This document shows positions 40,974 through 52,212 of a DNA stretch of 64,000 nucleotides, piece by piece. The notes beneath the pieces are model-generated. The model saw only the letters and a list, made by a program, of their open reading frames with translations. It was not told the DNA's origin and ran no database searches. The stretch comes from Klebsiella terrigena (GTDB taxonomy: Bacteria; Pseudomonadota; Gammaproteobacteria; Enterobacterales; Enterobacteriaceae): NCBI RefSeq assembly GCF_006539725.1, contig NZ_BJNO01000027.1, positions 1 through 64,000 on the forward strand, written 5' to 3'. The position numbers and the translations under genes were made by a program. Position 1 is the stretch's first letter. Every line of letters starts with the position of its first letter.

Positions 40974-41063
40974 GTGAGTGCAGGCGTAATCGCTGGCGTG
41001 GCGCTGGTGTTCCTGTTGCTGGCTTATTTGGTTTATGCCCTGATCAACGCGGAGGCATTCTGA
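40974..41063 (+). CDS. kdpF: Potassium-transporting ATPase small subunit KdpF
   Basis: A 29-residue single-helix peptide that stabilises the KdpABC complex. The frame reads (M)[19 protein letters not shown] and ends YALINAEAF, nearly identical to E. coli KdpF. The start is GTG with GGAGGT seven bases upstream. Its stop overlaps the kdpA start by one base (TGATG). Confidence 0.95.
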   Translation: MSAGVIAGVALVFLLLAYLVYALINAEAF

Positions 41064-42742
41064 TGGCCGCTCAAGGATTTTTACTTATCGCCAGTTTTAT
41101 TCTGCTGCTGATGGTTCTGGCCCGCCCGCTGGGAACGGTGCTTGCCAGAATGATCGCCGATACCCCGCTGCCCGGCCTGGCTGGGATAGAGCGCGGGATC
41201 TGGCGCGTCGCAGGTATTCGTTCGCAGGAGATGAACTGGTATCAGTATCTGTTTGCCATTCTGCTGTTTAACGCCCTCGGGCTGGCGGCGCTGTTTACGC
41301 TGCTGATGCTGCAGGGATCGCTGCCGCTTAACCCTCAGCATCTGCCCGGCCTCTCCTGGGACCTGGCGCTGAACACGGCGGTGAGCTTTGTCAGCAACAC
41401 CAACTGGCAAGCCTACGCCGGTGAAACCACCATGAGCTATCTCAGCCAGATGGTGGGCCTGGCGGTGCAGAACTTCCTTTCGGCGGCAACCGGCATTGCG
41501 GTGATCTTCGCCTTCACCCGCGCCTGGTCACGCCAGCAGGTGAGCACCCTCGGCAACGCCTGGGTCGACCTCACCCGCATCACGCTCTGGCTGCTGCTGC
41601 CGATCTCGCTGCTGATCGCCCTGTTCTTTATTCAGCAGGGGGTACCGCAAAATCTGCTGCCGTACCAGGCGTTCACCTCCCTGGAAGGCGTGCGCCAGTC
41701 TCTGCCGATGGGGCCAGTGGCGTCGCAGGAGGCGATTAAAATGCTGGGGACCAACGGCGGCGGCTTCTTTAACGCCAACTCGGCGCACCCGTTCGAAAAC
41801 CCGACGGCGCTAAGCAATATGGTGCAGATGCTGGCGATCTTCCTGATCCCGGCGGCGCTGTGCTTTGCCTTCGGCGAAGCGGTGGGCGATCGCCGTCAGG
41901 GCCGGGCAATTTTGTGGGCCATGACGCTTATCTTCATCGTCTGCGCGGCGGTAGTGATGTGGGCGGAAACTCACGGCAACCCGCACCTGCTGGCGCTTGG
42001 CGCCGATAGCAGCGTCAATATGGAGGGCAAAGAGAGCCGCTTTGGCATTTTAGCCAGCAGCCTGTTTGCAGTGGTGACCACCGCCGCCTCCTGCGGTGCG
42101 GTGAACGCCATGCATGACTCCTTTACCGCTCTGGGCGGCATGGTGCCGATGTGGCTGATGCAGATCGGTGAAGTGGTCTTCGGCGGCGTCGGATCGGGCC
42201 TGTACGGCATGCTGCTGTTCGTCATGCTGGCGGTATTTATCGCCGGACTGATGATCGGCCGGACGCCGGAATATCTGGGGAAAAAGATAGACGTGCGCGA
42301 GATGAAAATGATCGCCCTGGCGATCCTCGTCACCCCGACCCTGGTTCTGCTCGGTACCGCGCTGGCGATGATGACCGAGGCCGGACGGGCGGCGATGTTT
42401 AACCCCGGCCCGCACGGCTTTAGCGAGGTGCTGTACGCCGTCACCTCGGCGGCCAATAACAACGGCAGCGCCTTCGCCGGCCTGAGCGCGGCCACCCCGT
42501 TCTGGAACCTGCTGCTGGCGTTCTGCATGCTGGTCGGTCGTTTCGCGGTCATCATCCCGGTGATGGCGATTGCCGGCTCGCTGGTCGGCAAGAAAATTCA
42601 GCCCGCCAGTACCGGCACGCTCGCCACCCATGACGTGCTGTTTATCGGCCTGCTGATCGGTACCGTGCTGCTGGTTGGCGCCCTGACCTTTATCCCCGCG
42701 CTGGCACTCGGCCCGCTGGCGGAACACTTCTCCTTACTTTAA
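41063..42742 (+). CDS. kdpA: Potassium-transporting ATPase subunit A
   Basis: The 559-residue K+-binding channel-like subunit of the high-affinity Kdp pump, a member of the superfamily of K+ transporters with four pore loops. Filter-loop motifs include [49 protein letters not shown] and [13 protein letters not shown]. It has about ten membrane helices. The start is taken at MAAQGFLL, overlapping kdpF by one base. Confidence 0.97.
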   Translation: MAAQGFLLIASFILLLMVLARPLGTVLARMIADTPLPGLAGIERGIWRVAGIRSQEMNWYQYLFAILLFNALGLAALFTLLMLQGSLPLNPQHLPGLSWDLALNTAVSFVSNTNWQAYAGETTMSYLSQMVGLAVQNFLSAATGIAVIFAFTRAWSRQQVSTLGNAWVDLTRITLWLLLPISLLIALFFIQQGVPQNLLPYQAFTSLEGVRQSLPMGPVASQEAIKMLGTNGGGFFNANSAHPFENPTALSNMVQMLAIFLIPAALCFAFGEAVGDRRQGRAILWAMTLIFIVCAAVVMWAETHGNPHLLALGADSSVNMEGKESRFGILASSLFAVVTTAASCGAVNAMHDSFTALGGMVPMWLMQIGEVVFGGVGSGLYGMLLFVMLAVFIAGLMIGRTPEYLGKKIDVREMKMIALAILVTPTLVLLGTALAMMTEAGRAAMFNPGPHGFSEVLYAVTSAANNNGSAFAGLSAATPFWNLLLAFCMLVGRFAVIIPVMAIAGSLVGKKIQPASTGTLATHDVLFIGLLIGTVLLVGALTFIPALALGPLAEHFSLL

Positions 42743-42762
42743 GCGATGCGGAGCAACCTGTT

Positions 42763-44811
42763 ATGAGTCGCAAACAATTAGCCCTGCTGGAGCCGACGCT
42801 GGTGCGCCAGGCGCTGCTGGACGCGGTGAAAAAGCTCAACCCTGCGGTGCAGTGGCGTAACCCGGTGATGTTCATTGTCTGGATCGGCAGCCTGGTCACC
42901 ACCCTGCTCGCCGTCGGCATGACCAGCGGACATATAGCCGGCAGCGCCGGTTTTACCGCCGCCGTGAGCATCTGGCTGTGGTTTACCGTGCTGTTCGCCA
43001 ACTTTGCCGAAGCGATGGCGGAGGGGCGCAGTAAGGCCCAGGCCAACAGCCTGAAAGGCGTGAAAAAGACCTCATTCGCCCGTAAGCTGCGCGCCCCGCA
43101 GCACGACGCCCAGATCGACCATATTCCGGCCGAGGACCTGCGCAAAGGCGACGTGGTGCTGGTGGAAGCCGGGGATATCATTCCCTGCGATGGCGAAGTG
43201 ATCGAAGGCGGCGCGTCGGTGGATGAGAGCGCCATCACCGGGGAATCGGCGCCGGTGATCCGCGAATCCGGCGGCGACTTCGCGTCGGTCACCGGCGGGA
43301 CGCGCATTCTCTCCGACTGGCTGGTGATCCGCTGCAGCGTTAACCCCGGCGAAACCTTCCTTGACCGGATGATCGCGATGGTGGAAGGCGCCCAGCGGCG
43401 CAAAACGCCGAACGAGATCGCGCTGACAATCCTGCTCATCGCCCTGACGCTGGTGTTCCTGCTGGCCACCGCCACTATCTGGCCCTTCTCCGCGTGGAGC
43501 GGCAGCGCGGTCAGCGTAACGGTACTGGTGGCGCTGCTGGTATGCCTGATCCCCACCACCATCGGCGGCCTGCTGTCGGCCATCGGCGTCGCCGGGATGA
43601 GCCGCATGCTGGGCGCGAACGTCATCGCCACCAGCGGGCGCGCGGTTGAAGCCGCCGGCGACGTTGACGTCCTGCTGCTGGATAAAACCGGCACCATTAC
43701 CCTCGGCAATCGTCAGGCCTCGGCCTTCCTGCCGGCCCGCGGCGTGGAGGAGCGAACCCTCGCCGACGCGGCGCAGCTCTCCTCGCTGGCCGATGAGACC
43801 CCCGAAGGCCGCAGCATCGTGGTGCTGGCTAAACAGCGCTTTAACCTCCGCGAGCGCGACCTGCAGTCGCTGCAGGCAACCTTCGTACCCTTCACCGCCC
43901 AGACGCGAATGAGCGGCATCAACATCGACCAGCGCATGATCCGCAAAGGTTCGGTCGATGCCATTCGTCGCCACGTCGAGGCCAACGGCGGCCACTTCCC
44001 GGCGGACGTCGATAAACAGGTGGAAGAGGTTGCCCGCCTGGGCGCCACGCCGCTGGTGGTGGCCGAAGGCGAGCGCGTGCTGGGGGTTATTTCGCTGAAA
44101 GATATCGTCAAGGGCGGGATCAAGGAGCGCTTTGCCCAGCTGCGCAAGATGGGCATCAAAACGGTCATGATCACCGGCGATAACCGCCTGACCGCGGCGG
44201 CGATTGCCGCCGAAGCGGGAGTCGATGATTTTCTCGCCGAAGCGACGCCGGAAGCCAAGCTGGCGTTGATTCGCCAGTACCAGTCCGAAGGTCGGCTGGT
44301 GGCGATGACCGGCGACGGCACCAACGATGCCCCGGCGCTGGCCCAGGCCGACGTCGCGGTGGCGATGAACTCCGGCACCCAGGCGGCAAAAGAGGCCGGA
44401 AATATGGTCGACCTCGACTCCAACCCGACCAAATTAATTGAGGTGGTGCATATCGGTAAACAGATGCTGATGACCCGGGGTTCGTTAACCACCTTCAGTA
44501 TCGCCAACGACGTGGCGAAATACTTTGCCATTATTCCGGCCGCCTTTGCCGCCGTTTACCCGCAGCTCGCCATGCTCAACGTGATGCGCCTGCACTCGCC
44601 GTCATCGGCGATCCTCAGCGCGGTTATCTTTAACGCGCTGATTATCGTCTTCCTGATCCCGCTGGCGCTGAAGGGCGTGAGCTATCGCCCGCTGTCAGCA
44701 TCGGCCATGCTGCGCCGTAACCTGTGGGTCTACGGTCTTGGCGGGCTGCTGGTGCCGTTTGTCGGCATCAAAATCATCGATCTGCTGCTGACCCTGACCG
44801 GGTTGGTGTGA
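42763..44811 (+). CDS. kdpB: Potassium-transporting ATPase subunit B (P-type ATPase)
   Basis: The 682-residue ATP-hydrolysing subunit. Asp307 in [10 protein letters not shown] is phosphorylated in each cycle. [13 protein letters not shown] and [12 protein letters not shown] mark the actuator domain (with TGES), and [21 protein letters not shown] marks the hinge of the P domain. Length equals E. coli KdpB. It follows kdpA by 20 bases with GCGGAG upstream. Confidence 0.98.
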   Translation: MSRKQLALLEPTLVRQALLDAVKKLNPAVQWRNPVMFIVWIGSLVTTLLAVGMTSGHIAGSAGFTAAVSIWLWFTVLFANFAEAMAEGRSKAQANSLKGVKKTSFARKLRAPQHDAQIDHIPAEDLRKGDVVLVEAGDIIPCDGEVIEGGASVDESAITGESAPVIRESGGDFASVTGGTRILSDWLVIRCSVNPGETFLDRMIAMVEGAQRRKTPNEIALTILLIALTLVFLLATATIWPFSAWSGSAVSVTVLVALLVCLIPTTIGGLLSAIGVAGMSRMLGANVIATSGRAVEAAGDVDVLLLDKTGTITLGNRQASAFLPARGVEERTLADAAQLSSLADETPEGRSIVVLAKQRFNLRERDLQSLQATFVPFTAQTRMSGINIDQRMIRKGSVDAIRRHVEANGGHFPADVDKQVEEVARLGATPLVVAEGERVLGVISLKDIVKGGIKERFAQLRKMGIKTVMITGDNRLTAAAIAAEAGVDDFLAEATPEAKLALIRQYQSEGRLVAMTGDGTNDAPALAQADVAVAMNSGTQAAKEAGNMVDLDSNPTKLIEVVHIGKQMLMTRGSLTTFSIANDVAKYFAIIPAAFAAVYPQLAMLNVMRLHSPSSAILSAVIFNALIIVFLIPLALKGVSYRPLSASAMLRRNLWVYGLGGLLVPFVGIKIIDLLLTLTGLV

Positions 44812-44821
44812 GGAAAATACC

Positions 44822-45397
44822 ATGTCATTCATTCGTCCGGCCGTTGTGCTATTTATTCTGTTAACGCTGCTCACCGGCGGGCTCTATCCGCTGCTGACCA
44901 CCGCCCTCGGGCAGTGGTGGTTCCCCCAGCAGGCGAACGGTTCGCTGATCCGCATTGATGGCGAGGTGCGCGGCTCCAGCCTGATTGGGCAAAACTTTAC
45001 CGCCGCAGGCTATTTCCAGGGGCGGCCTTCAGCCGTCACCCAGACGGCGGATAGTCCGCTGGCGTCCGGCGGGAGCAACCTCGCCGCCAGCAACCCGGCG
45101 CTGGATAAAGCCATTGGCGAACGCGTAGAGGCGCTGCGGCGCGCCAACCCCGACGCCAGCCCACGGGTGCCGGTGGAGCTGGTCACTACCTCGGCAAGCG
45201 GGCTGGATAATGGCCTGACGCCGGCGGCCGCGCTGTGGCAGGTTCCACGCATCGCCAAAGCCCGCCGGCTGAGCGCCGAGCAGGTCACCCGGCTGGTGAA
45301 TGAGGCGACGCAAAAACCGCTGGCCAGTTTTCTCGGCCAACCTGTGGTAAATATACTGCAGCTGAATATGGCGCTGGATGCCCTGAAGGATAACTAA
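44822..45397 (+). CDS. kdpC: Potassium-transporting ATPase subunit C
   Basis: A 191-residue subunit with one N-terminal membrane helix (about 7-28) and a periplasmic domain. It completes the KdpFABC complex and is needed for ATP-driven K+ uptake. [16 protein letters not shown] and [10 protein letters not shown] are family motifs. The gap after kdpB is 10 bases with GAGGA, and kdpD starts two bases after its stop. Confidence 0.97.
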   Translation: MSFIRPAVVLFILLTLLTGGLYPLLTTALGQWWFPQQANGSLIRIDGEVRGSSLIGQNFTAAGYFQGRPSAVTQTADSPLASGGSNLAASNPALDKAIGERVEALRRANPDASPRVPVELVTTSASGLDNGLTPAAALWQVPRIAKARRLSAEQVTRLVNEATQKPLASFLGQPVVNILQLNMALDALKDN

Positions 45398-45399
45398 AA

Positions 45400-48096
45400 A
45401 TGAGTGACGAGCCGCTGCGCCCGGACCCTGACCGTCTGCTGCAACACGCCGCCGATCCGCATCGCGGCAAGCTAAAGGTATTCTTTGGCGCCTGCGCGGG
45501 CGTCGGTAAAACCTGGGCGATGCTGGCCGAGGCGCAGCGGCTTCGCGCCCAGGGGCTCGATATTCTGATCGGCGTGGCGGAAACCCACGGGCGCAAAGAG
45601 ACGGCGGCGATGCTGGAGGGGCTAAGCACCCTCCCCCCGCGCCGTTTCTCCCACCGCGGGCGCTACGTTCACGAATTCGATCTCGACGCCGCCCTGGCCC
45701 GCCGCCCGGCGCTGATTCTGGTCGATGAGCTGGCGCACAGCAACGCCCCCGGCTCACGCCACCCTAAGCGCTGGCAGGACGTCGAAGAGCTGCTTGAAGC
45801 CGGCATCGACGTCTTTACCACCGTTAACGTCCAGCATCTGGAAAGCCTGAACGACGTGGTGAGCGGCATCACCGGCGTGCAGGTCCGCGAAACCGTCCCC
45901 GACCCGTTCTTTGATGCCGCCGATGACGTGGTGCTGGTGGACCTCCCACCCGACGATCTTCGCCAGCGTCTTAATGAAGGGAAAGTGTATATCGGCGGCC
46001 AGGCCGAACGCGCCATCGAGAACTTCTTTCGCAAAGGTAACCTGATTGCCCTGCGCGAGCTGGCGCTGCGCCGCACCGCTGACCGGGTCGATGAGCAGAT
46101 GCGCGCCTGGCGCGACCGTCAGGGCCAGGAGAAAGTCTGGCACACCCGCGACGCTATCCTGCTGTGCATCGGCCACAATACCGGCAGCGAGAAGCTGGTA
46201 CGCGCCGCCGCCCGTCTCGCCGCCAGGCTCGGCAGCATCTGGCACGCGGTCTACGTTGAAACTCCGTCTCTGCATCGCCTGCCGGAAGCCAAACGGCGGG
46301 CGATCCTCGCGGCGCTCAGGCTCGCCCAGGAGCTGGGCGCGGAGACCGCCACCTTGTCCGATCCTTCGGAAGAGAAGGCGGTTTTGCACTACGCCCGGGA
46401 GCATAACCTCGGAAAAATCGTTATTGGCCGTCAGCGGCAGCGCCGCTGGTGGGATCGGCAGGGCTTTGCCGATCGTCTGGCCCGCCACGCGCCGGACCTC
46501 GACCTGGTGGTGATCGCCCTTGATGAAAAGAGCGCCCCCCTGCCCGCCCGTACCGGCGATAGCCGCAGCACGATGGATAAGTGGCGGCTGCAGCTGCAGG
46601 GCTGCTGCGTTGCCGTGGCAATCTGCGCGGTGATTACGCTCGTCGCTATGCAGTGGCTGGTGGCCTTTGAGGCCGCCAACCTGGTGATGATCTACCTGCT
46701 CGGGGTGGTGGTTATCGCCCTGCTGTACGGCCGCTGGCCGTCGGTGCTGGCGACGGTTATCAACGTCGTCAGCTTCGATCTGTTCTTTATCGCCCCGCGC
46801 GGCACGCTGGCGGTTTCCGACGTCCAGTATCTCCTGACCTTCGGGGTGATGCTCACCGTTGGCCTGGTGATCGGTAACCTCACCGCCGGCGTGCGCTACC
46901 AGGCTCGCGTCGCCCGCTACCGCGAGCAGCGCACCCGTCATCTGTATGAGATGTCAAAAGCGCTGGCGGTCGGACGCAGCCGGGAAGATATCGCGCTGAC
47001 CAGCGAACGCTTTATCGCCTCGACTTTCCAGGCCAGGGGCCAGCTTCTGCTGCCCGACGAGAGCGGCGCTCTGCGGCCGCTGACCCAGCAGCCGGGGCTC
47101 ACCTCGTGGGATGATGCGATTGCGCGCTGGAGCTTCGATAAAGGCCAGCCCGCCGGCGCGGGCACCGATACGCTGCCCGGCGTTCCCTACCAGATCCTGC
47201 CGCTGAAAAGCGCCGCCCGCAGCTGGGGGCTGCTGGTGGTTGAGCCGGATAACCTGCGCCAGCTGATGATCCCCGAGCAGCAGCGGCTGCTGGAGACCTT
47301 TACCCTGCTGGTGGCCAGCGCCCTCGAGCGGCTGACGCTCACCGCCAGCGAAGAGCAGGCCAGGCTCAACAGCGAGCGCGAGAGCCTGCGTAACTCCCTG
47401 CTGGCGGCGCTGTCGCATGATTTACGCACCCCGCTGACGATCCTCTTCGGTCAGGCGGAAATACTGACCCTCGACCTGGCGAGCGAAGGGTCTAAACACG
47501 CGCCGCAGGCCAACGAAATTCGCCAGCACGTGCTCAACACCACCCGGCTGGTGAATAATCTGCTGGATATGGCGCGGATCCAGTCCGGCGGCTTTAATTT
47601 ACATAAAGAGTGGCTCACTCTCGAAGAGGTGGTTGGCAGCGCGCTGCGGATGCTGGAGCCGGGCCTCGGCGGCCAGCATATTCATCTGGCGCTGCCCGAC
47701 CCGCTGCTGCTGGTTCACGTCGACGGGCCGCTGTTTGAGCGGGTGCTGATCAATCTGCTGGAGAATGCGCTGAAGTACGCCGGACCGCAGGCGCAAATCG
47801 GCATTACGGCGCAGGCCGACGATCGCCAGCTGCAGCTCGACGTGTGGGATAACGGTCCGGGGATCCCCCAGGGCCAGGAACAGGCTATCTTTGATAAGTT
47901 CGCCCGCGGTCATAAAGAGTCAGCCATCCCAGGCGTAGGGCTGGGGCTGGCGATCTGCCAGGCGATCGTCGAAGTCCACGGCGGCACCATCGGCGCGCAA
48001 ACGCGCCCTGAGGGCGGCGCCTGCTTCCGTGTTACACTGCCGCGAGAGGCGCCGCCGGAGCTGGATGAGTGGTGCGGCGACGCGCGAACTGACTGA
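45400..48096 (+). CDS. kdpD: Osmosensitive K+ channel histidine kinase KdpD
   Basis: An 898-residue sensor kinase of the kdp operon. The N-terminal KdpD domain has a Walker A motif (GACAGVGKTWAM, about 30-41), followed by a universal-stress-like domain (about 250-370), four membrane helices (about 400-500), a GAF-like region, and the kinase core with His673 in LSHDLRTPLT and the ATP-binding DNGPGIP and GVGLGLAICQAI. It phosphorylates KdpE in response to low K+ or osmotic stress. Confidence 0.97.
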   Translation: MSDEPLRPDPDRLLQHAADPHRGKLKVFFGACAGVGKTWAMLAEAQRLRAQGLDILIGVAETHGRKETAAMLEGLSTLPPRRFSHRGRYVHEFDLDAALARRPALILVDELAHSNAPGSRHPKRWQDVEELLEAGIDVFTTVNVQHLESLNDVVSGITGVQVRETVPDPFFDAADDVVLVDLPPDDLRQRLNEGKVYIGGQAERAIENFFRKGNLIALRELALRRTADRVDEQMRAWRDRQGQEKVWHTRDAILLCIGHNTGSEKLVRAAARLAARLGSIWHAVYVETPSLHRLPEAKRRAILAALRLAQELGAETATLSDPSEEKAVLHYAREHNLGKIVIGRQRQRRWWDRQGFADRLARHAPDLDLVVIALDEKSAPLPARTGDSRSTMDKWRLQLQGCCVAVAICAVITLVAMQWLVAFEAANLVMIYLLGVVVIALLYGRWPSVLATVINVVSFDLFFIAPRGTLAVSDVQYLLTFGVMLTVGLVIGNLTAGVRYQARVARYREQRTRHLYEMSKALAVGRSREDIALTSERFIASTFQARGQLLLPDESGALRPLTQQPGLTSWDDAIARWSFDKGQPAGAGTDTLPGVPYQILPLKSAARSWGLLVVEPDNLRQLMIPEQQRLLETFTLLVASALERLTLTASEEQARLNSERESLRNSLLAALSHDLRTPLTILFGQAEILTLDLASEGSKHAPQANEIRQHVLNTTRLVNNLLDMARIQSGGFNLHKEWLTLEEVVGSALRMLEPGLGGQHIHLALPDPLLLVHVDGPLFERVLINLLENALKYAGPQAQIGITAQADDRQLQLDVWDNGPGIPQGQEQAIFDKFARGHKESAIPGVGLGLAICQAIVEVHGGTIGAQTRPEGGACFRVTLPREAPPELDEWCGDARTD

Positions 48097-48115
48097 AAGC
48101 ACTAGCCGAGGAACC

Positions 48116-48793
48116 GTGATCAACGTTCTTATTATTGAAGATGAACATGCTATTCGTCGCTTTCTGCGCACCGCGCTGGAAGCCGACGGCATGCGCGTAT
48201 TTGAAGCCGAAACGCTGCAGCGCGGTCTTCTCGAAGCCGCAACCCGCAAGCCTGACCTGACAATCCTTGACCTTGGCCTGCCCGATGGCGACGGCAGCGA
48301 TTTTATTCGCGAAGTGCGCCAGTGGAGCCAGATGCCGATTATCGTGCTGTCGGCGCGCACGGAAGAACAGGATAAAATTGCCGCCCTCGATGCCGGCGCC
48401 GATGACTACCTCAGCAAGCCGTTTGGCATTGGCGAGCTGCAGGCGCGGCTACGGGTCGCGCTGCGCCGTCACGCCGGTGCCCAGGCCGATGAGCCCATCG
48501 TCCGCTTTTCCACTATTCAGGTTGATATTCCGGCGCGGCGGATCCTGCGCGGCGAGGAGGAGATTCATCTGACCCCGATTGAGTTCCGCCTGCTGGCTGC
48601 GCTGCTGAATAATGCCGGCAAGGTGCTGACCCAGCGCCATCTACTGAATCACGTCTGGGGGCCGAATGCGGTGGAGCACAGCCACTATCTGCGAATTTAT
48701 ATGGGGCATCTGCGGCAAAAGCTGGAGGTTGATCCTGCGCGACCGCAGCATCTGCTGACCGAGACCGGCATTGGCTATCGCTTTATGCCTTAG
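48116..48793 (+). CDS. kdpE: Response regulator KdpE
   Basis: A 225-residue OmpR-type activator. The receiver domain has acidic residues at 8-10, Asp52 in ILDLGLPDGDG as the phosphorylation site, and Lys in DYLSKPFG. The winged helix follows (about 125-225; HSHYLRIYMGHLRQKLE). The start is GTG with GAGG five bases upstream, 19 bases after kdpD, and gives the E. coli length. A longer in-frame extension overlaps kdpD and is rejected. Confidence 0.97.
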   Translation: MINVLIIEDEHAIRRFLRTALEADGMRVFEAETLQRGLLEAATRKPDLTILDLGLPDGDGSDFIREVRQWSQMPIIVLSARTEEQDKIAALDAGADDYLSKPFGIGELQARLRVALRRHAGAQADEPIVRFSTIQVDIPARRILRGEEEIHLTPIEFRLLAALLNNAGKVLTQRHLLNHVWGPNAVEHSHYLRIYMGHLRQKLEVDPARPQHLLTETGIGYRFMP

Positions 48794-48850
48794 GTTCGGT
48801 TGGAAGAGCGTCGGGCCGCGGCGAAAGCGCCGGGCCCGAGCGGGAGCGTC

Positions 48851-48887
48851 CCCTCTCCCCGGCTAGCGTCGCGCTATCGGGAGAGGG
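48851..48887. repeat. Palindrome between kdpE and pgm
   Basis: CCCTCTCCC and GGGAGAGGG form a 9-bp perfect stem around a 19-base loop, in the gap between convergent kdpE and pgm. No T run follows. Its form is that of a dispersed extragenic palindrome or a Rho-assisted end for both transcripts. Confidence 0.55.
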
Positions 48888-48899
48888 TTCACCAGGCTA

Positions 48900-50540
48900 T
48901 CAGGCGTTTTTCAGCACTTCGCTGACAATTTCTACCGCCTCTTTCTCAATCTGCTTGCGATGTTCTTCGCCGAGGAAGCTTTCGCAGTAGATCTTGTAGG
49001 CGTCTTCCGTGCCTGACGGACGGGCGGCAAACCAGCCGTTGTCGGTCATCACCTTCAGACCGCCGATCGACGCACCGTTACCCGGCGCGGCGGTCAGGCG
49101 AGCGGTGATCGGATCGCCCGCCAGCGTGCTTGCGCTGACCATCTCCGGCGACAGCTTCGACAGCGCCGCTTTTTGCGCGGAGGTTGCCGATGCCTGCAGG
49201 CGGTTATAGCTCGGCGCACCGAAGCGTGCGGCCAGCTCATCATAGTGCTGCTGCGGGTTTTTACCGGTGACAGCGGTGATTTCCGCGGCCAGCAGGCACA
49301 TGATGATCCCGTCTTTATCTGTAGACCACGGCGTGCCGTCAAAACGCAGGAACGAAGCGCCCGCGCTCTCTTCACCGCCGAAGCCAAAGCTGCCGTCAAA
49401 CAGGCCGTCAACGAACCACTTAAAGCCCACCGGCACTTCCACCAGCTTACGGCCAAGATCGCCGACCACGCGGTCGATCATCGCCGAAGAGACCAGCGTT
49501 TTGCCGACGGCAACCTCTTTGCCCCACTGCGGACGGTGCTGGAACAGATAGTTAATCGCCACCGCCAGATAGTGGTTCGGGTTCATCAGTCCGGCCGGGG
49601 TTACGATGCCGTGACGGTCGTAATCCGGATCGTTGGCGAAGGCCAGATCAAACTTGTCGCGCAGCGCCAGCAGGCCGGCCATCGCGCACTCGGACGAGCA
49701 GTCCATACGGATAGCGCCGTCTTTATCCAGGTGCATAAAGCGGAAGGTTTGATCGACATGATCGTTAACGATGGTCAGATTCAGCTTGTAGTACTCGGCG
49801 ATGCGTTTCCAGTATTCAATCCCGGAGCCGCCCAGCGGATCGACGCCAAGCTTAAGGCCCGCTTTTTGAATCGCCGCCATATCGACGATATCGGCCAGAC
49901 CTTCAATAAACGGCTGAACCAGATCCTGCTCTTTCACGTGGCCGGAGGCCAGAGCGGCATCGAGGGAGATGCGCTTCACGCCCTGCAGGCCGGAAGCCAG
50001 CAGTTCGTTAGCCCGGTTCTCCACCACCTTGGTGACGTTGGTATCAGCCGGACCGCCGTTCGGCGGGTTGTACTTGATACCGCCATCTTCCGGCGGGTTA
50101 TGCGACGGCGTAATTACGATGCCATCCGCCAGCGGACCACCCTTTTTGTTGTGCACCAGAATGGCGTTGGAAATCGCCGGCGTCGGGGTGAAGCCGTTGT
50201 TTTCCTGCACGATCACATCAACACCGTTAGCCGCCAGTACTTCCAGTACGGAAATAAAGGCCGGCTCGGAGAGCGCGTGGGTATCCTTACCGACGTAGCA
50301 TGGACCGGTAATGCCGTTCTTCGCGCGATCTTCCGCAATCGCCTGAGCAATCGCCAGAATATGCTGCTCGTTGAAGTTATGGCGACCTGCGCTGCCGCGA
50401 TGGCCAGAGGTCCCGAACTTCACCGCATGCTCCGCGTTGCCTGCTTCCGGCTTCAGTACATAGTACTGGGCAGTCAGCTGGGCGACGTTAATCAAATCAC
50501 TCTGTTGTGCAGGCTGCCCCGCACGCTTATCGATTGCCAT
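48900..50540 (-). CDS. pgm: Phosphoglucomutase (alpha-D-glucose)
   Basis: A 546-residue enzyme interconverting glucose 1-phosphate and glucose 6-phosphate, supplying UDP-glucose and glycogen precursors. Ser146 in [12 protein letters not shown] is the phosphorylated residue. NDPDYDRHG binds the metal, [12 protein letters not shown] is the sugar loop and [12 protein letters not shown] is the phosphate loop. The start at MAIDKRAG has AGGA upstream and matches E. coli. It lies 33 bases after seqA. Confidence 0.98.
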   Translation of the reverse strand: MAIDKRAGQPAQQSDLINVAQLTAQYYVLKPEAGNAEHAVKFGTSGHRGSAGRHNFNEQHILAIAQAIAEDRAKNGITGPCYVGKDTHALSEPAFISVLEVLAANGVDVIVQENNGFTPTPAISNAILVHNKKGGPLADGIVITPSHNPPEDGGIKYNPPNGGPADTNVTKVVENRANELLASGLQGVKRISLDAALASGHVKEQDLVQPFIEGLADIVDMAAIQKAGLKLGVDPLGGSGIEYWKRIAEYYKLNLTIVNDHVDQTFRFMHLDKDGAIRMDCSSECAMAGLLALRDKFDLAFANDPDYDRHGIVTPAGLMNPNHYLAVAINYLFQHRPQWGKEVAVGKTLVSSAMIDRVVGDLGRKLVEVPVGFKWFVDGLFDGSFGFGGEESAGASFLRFDGTPWSTDKDGIIMCLLAAEITAVTGKNPQQHYDELAARFGAPSYNRLQASATSAQKAALSKLSPEMVSASTLAGDPITARLTAAPGNGASIGGLKVMTDNGWFAARPSGTEDAYKIYCESFLGEEHRKQIEKEAVEIVSEVLKNA

Positions 50541-50573
50541 TGCCTGATCCTTCTGATGCAAAGGTGAATAAAG

Positions 50574-51122
50574 CTAGATCGTGCCGCAAACCTTCTCAAT
50601 CAACTCCGCAGGGAATTGCATTGACTGCATGATATGTTCAATCATGCTGCATTTACGGCCAGTATTGGTATTGGTGATCACCCACCACGGCGTGCCGGGG
50701 ACCTGCTTAGGCTTGGTCTGATTGCCGCTTTTCAGCAGGATGCGGGCATCTTCAGCGAAATAGGTTCGCGTACGCCCGTGCAGAGACTCGGTGGCCGCAG
50801 CAAACGCTTTGCTGTCCAGCGAGTAGAGCGTCGTCAGCACCAGCATAAAACGGTTTACCGCGCGCTTTTGCTCGGCGTATTCATCAGATAACAGCAGTTC
50901 GCGCACGGCGCGGACTTTATCCTTCACCGGGTTAACGGGCTTGACCTCAACAACGGCGGTCGGCGCCGGCGCCGGTGCGGCTTTCGCAACGGCAGTGGCA
51001 GTCTGGGAAGCGGCGGAAAATTTCAGCATGCGCCGTAAAATGTCGGATGCACTCTCACCAATATGCTGGGTGTGGCTGGCAATATAGCGATAGAGATCAT
51101 CATCAACTTCAATTGTTTTCAT
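50574..51122 (-). CDS. seqA: Negative regulator of replication initiation SeqA
   Basis: A 182-residue protein that binds hemimethylated GATC sites and sequesters new origins. The N-terminal oligomerisation domain (1-35, MKTIEVDDDLYRYIASHTQ) is followed by an Ala/Pro linker and the DNA-binding domain (about 70-182, with GRTRTYFAEDARILLKSGNQ and NTNTGRKCSMIEHIM). E. coli SeqA has 181 residues. It is in operon with pgm and divergent from ybfF. Confidence 0.98.
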   Translation of the reverse strand: MKTIEVDDDLYRYIASHTQHIGESASDILRRMLKFSAASQTATAVAKAAPAPAPTAVVEVKPVNPVKDKVRAVRELLLSDEYAEQKRAVNRFMLVLTTLYSLDSKAFAAATESLHGRTRTYFAEDARILLKSGNQTKPKQVPGTPWWVITNTNTGRKCSMIEHIMQSMQFPAELIEKVCGTI

Positions 51123-51305
51123 CTTAATCCAGTGCGATATCTTATTCTGAATACAAGTTGTCAGGATTATAAGGACAAATCCTAACCGCGGAAAGCGTCA
51201 AACCAGGATGGCGGTAAAACTCAGATAGCTCTGGGTCTTGCAGCCGGATGGCAGAATGTCCAACATAATACCCTAACCCGACGGAGCGAAAAAAAGAACT
51301 TTGCC

Positions 51306-52079
51306 ATGAAATTAAATAGCCGCGCGCAATCTGCACAAAATCCGCACAATAATTCCCCTGTCGTCCTGGTTCACGGTCTGTTTGGCAGCCTTGATAACCT
51401 GGGTATCCTCGCACGCGACCTGGTCGCCGACTACGATATCCTGCAGGTCGATATGCGCAATCACGGTCTTTCCCCGCGCGATCCGCAGATGACCTACGCC
51501 GCGATGGCTCAGGATCTGCTCGACACCCTTGACGACCTGCAGCTGGAAAAAGCGATCTTTATCGGCCACTCAATGGGCGGTAAAGCGGTGATGGCGCTTA
51601 GCGCCCTCGCGCCGGAACGCATCGACGGCCTGGTGGCTATCGATATCGCGCCGGTGGATTATCACGTCCGCCGCCACGACGAAATCTTTGCCGCCATCAA
51701 CGCCGTGACCGCCGCCGGCGCCGCAACCCGCCAGCAGGCGGCGGCGGTCATGCGCGAGCACCTGCAGGAAGAGGGCGTGATTCAGTTCCTGCTGAAGTCC
51801 TTCGTTGACGGCCAGTGGCGGTTTAACGTACCGGTCCTGTGGGATCAATATAGCCATATCGTTGGCTGGCAGCCGGTTCCCGCCTGGCCGCATCCGGTCC
51901 TGTTTATCCCGGGCGGCAACTCTCCCTACGTGTCCGATGAGTATCGCGACGCGCTGCTGGCGCAGTTCCCCCAGGCCCGCGCGCACGTGATTGCCGGCGC
52001 GGGCCATTGGGTCCATGCGGAGAAACCGGAGGCGGTACTGCGCGCAATTCGCCGATATCTCTCCTCTTTAGCGGCCTAA
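51306..52079 (+). CDS. ybfF: Alpha/beta-hydrolase esterase YbfF
   Basis: A 257-residue acyl-ester hydrolase. Ser89 lies in the nucleophile elbow FIGHSMGGKAVM, the oxyanion region is VLVHGLFGSLDN (20-31), and the catalytic His is in GAGHWVHAEKPE. The E. coli protein (254 residues) hydrolyses short-chain acyl-CoA and esters in vitro; its role in the cell is unclear. It is read away from seqA. Confidence 0.94.
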   Translation: MKLNSRAQSAQNPHNNSPVVLVHGLFGSLDNLGILARDLVADYDILQVDMRNHGLSPRDPQMTYAAMAQDLLDTLDDLQLEKAIFIGHSMGGKAVMALSALAPERIDGLVAIDIAPVDYHVRRHDEIFAAINAVTAAGAATRQQAAAVMREHLQEEGVIQFLLKSFVDGQWRFNVPVLWDQYSHIVGWQPVPAWPHPVLFIPGGNSPYVSDEYRDALLAQFPQARAHVIAGAGHWVHAEKPEAVLRAIRRYLSSLAA

Positions 52080-52212
52080 CTGGCTAAAAACTGCCCGACC
52101 GCGCCGCAGAATGCCCGCGGTCGTTGGCGCAGCGGTTCGCCTGATGTATTATGGCGCGCTATCTGTGTCGGCAATGGCCCGACAACTCGTTTCCCCGAAG
52201 TCACTCTGAATC

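Noticed and set aside
48029-48115. N-terminal extension of KdpE into kdpD
   Set aside because: The added residues resemble no receiver domain; the GTG at 48116 has a good site and gives the family length.
52078-52097. LexA box upstream of ybfE
   Set aside because: It resembles the weak E. coli site but lacks the CTG-N10-CAG core, so it was not listed as a site.
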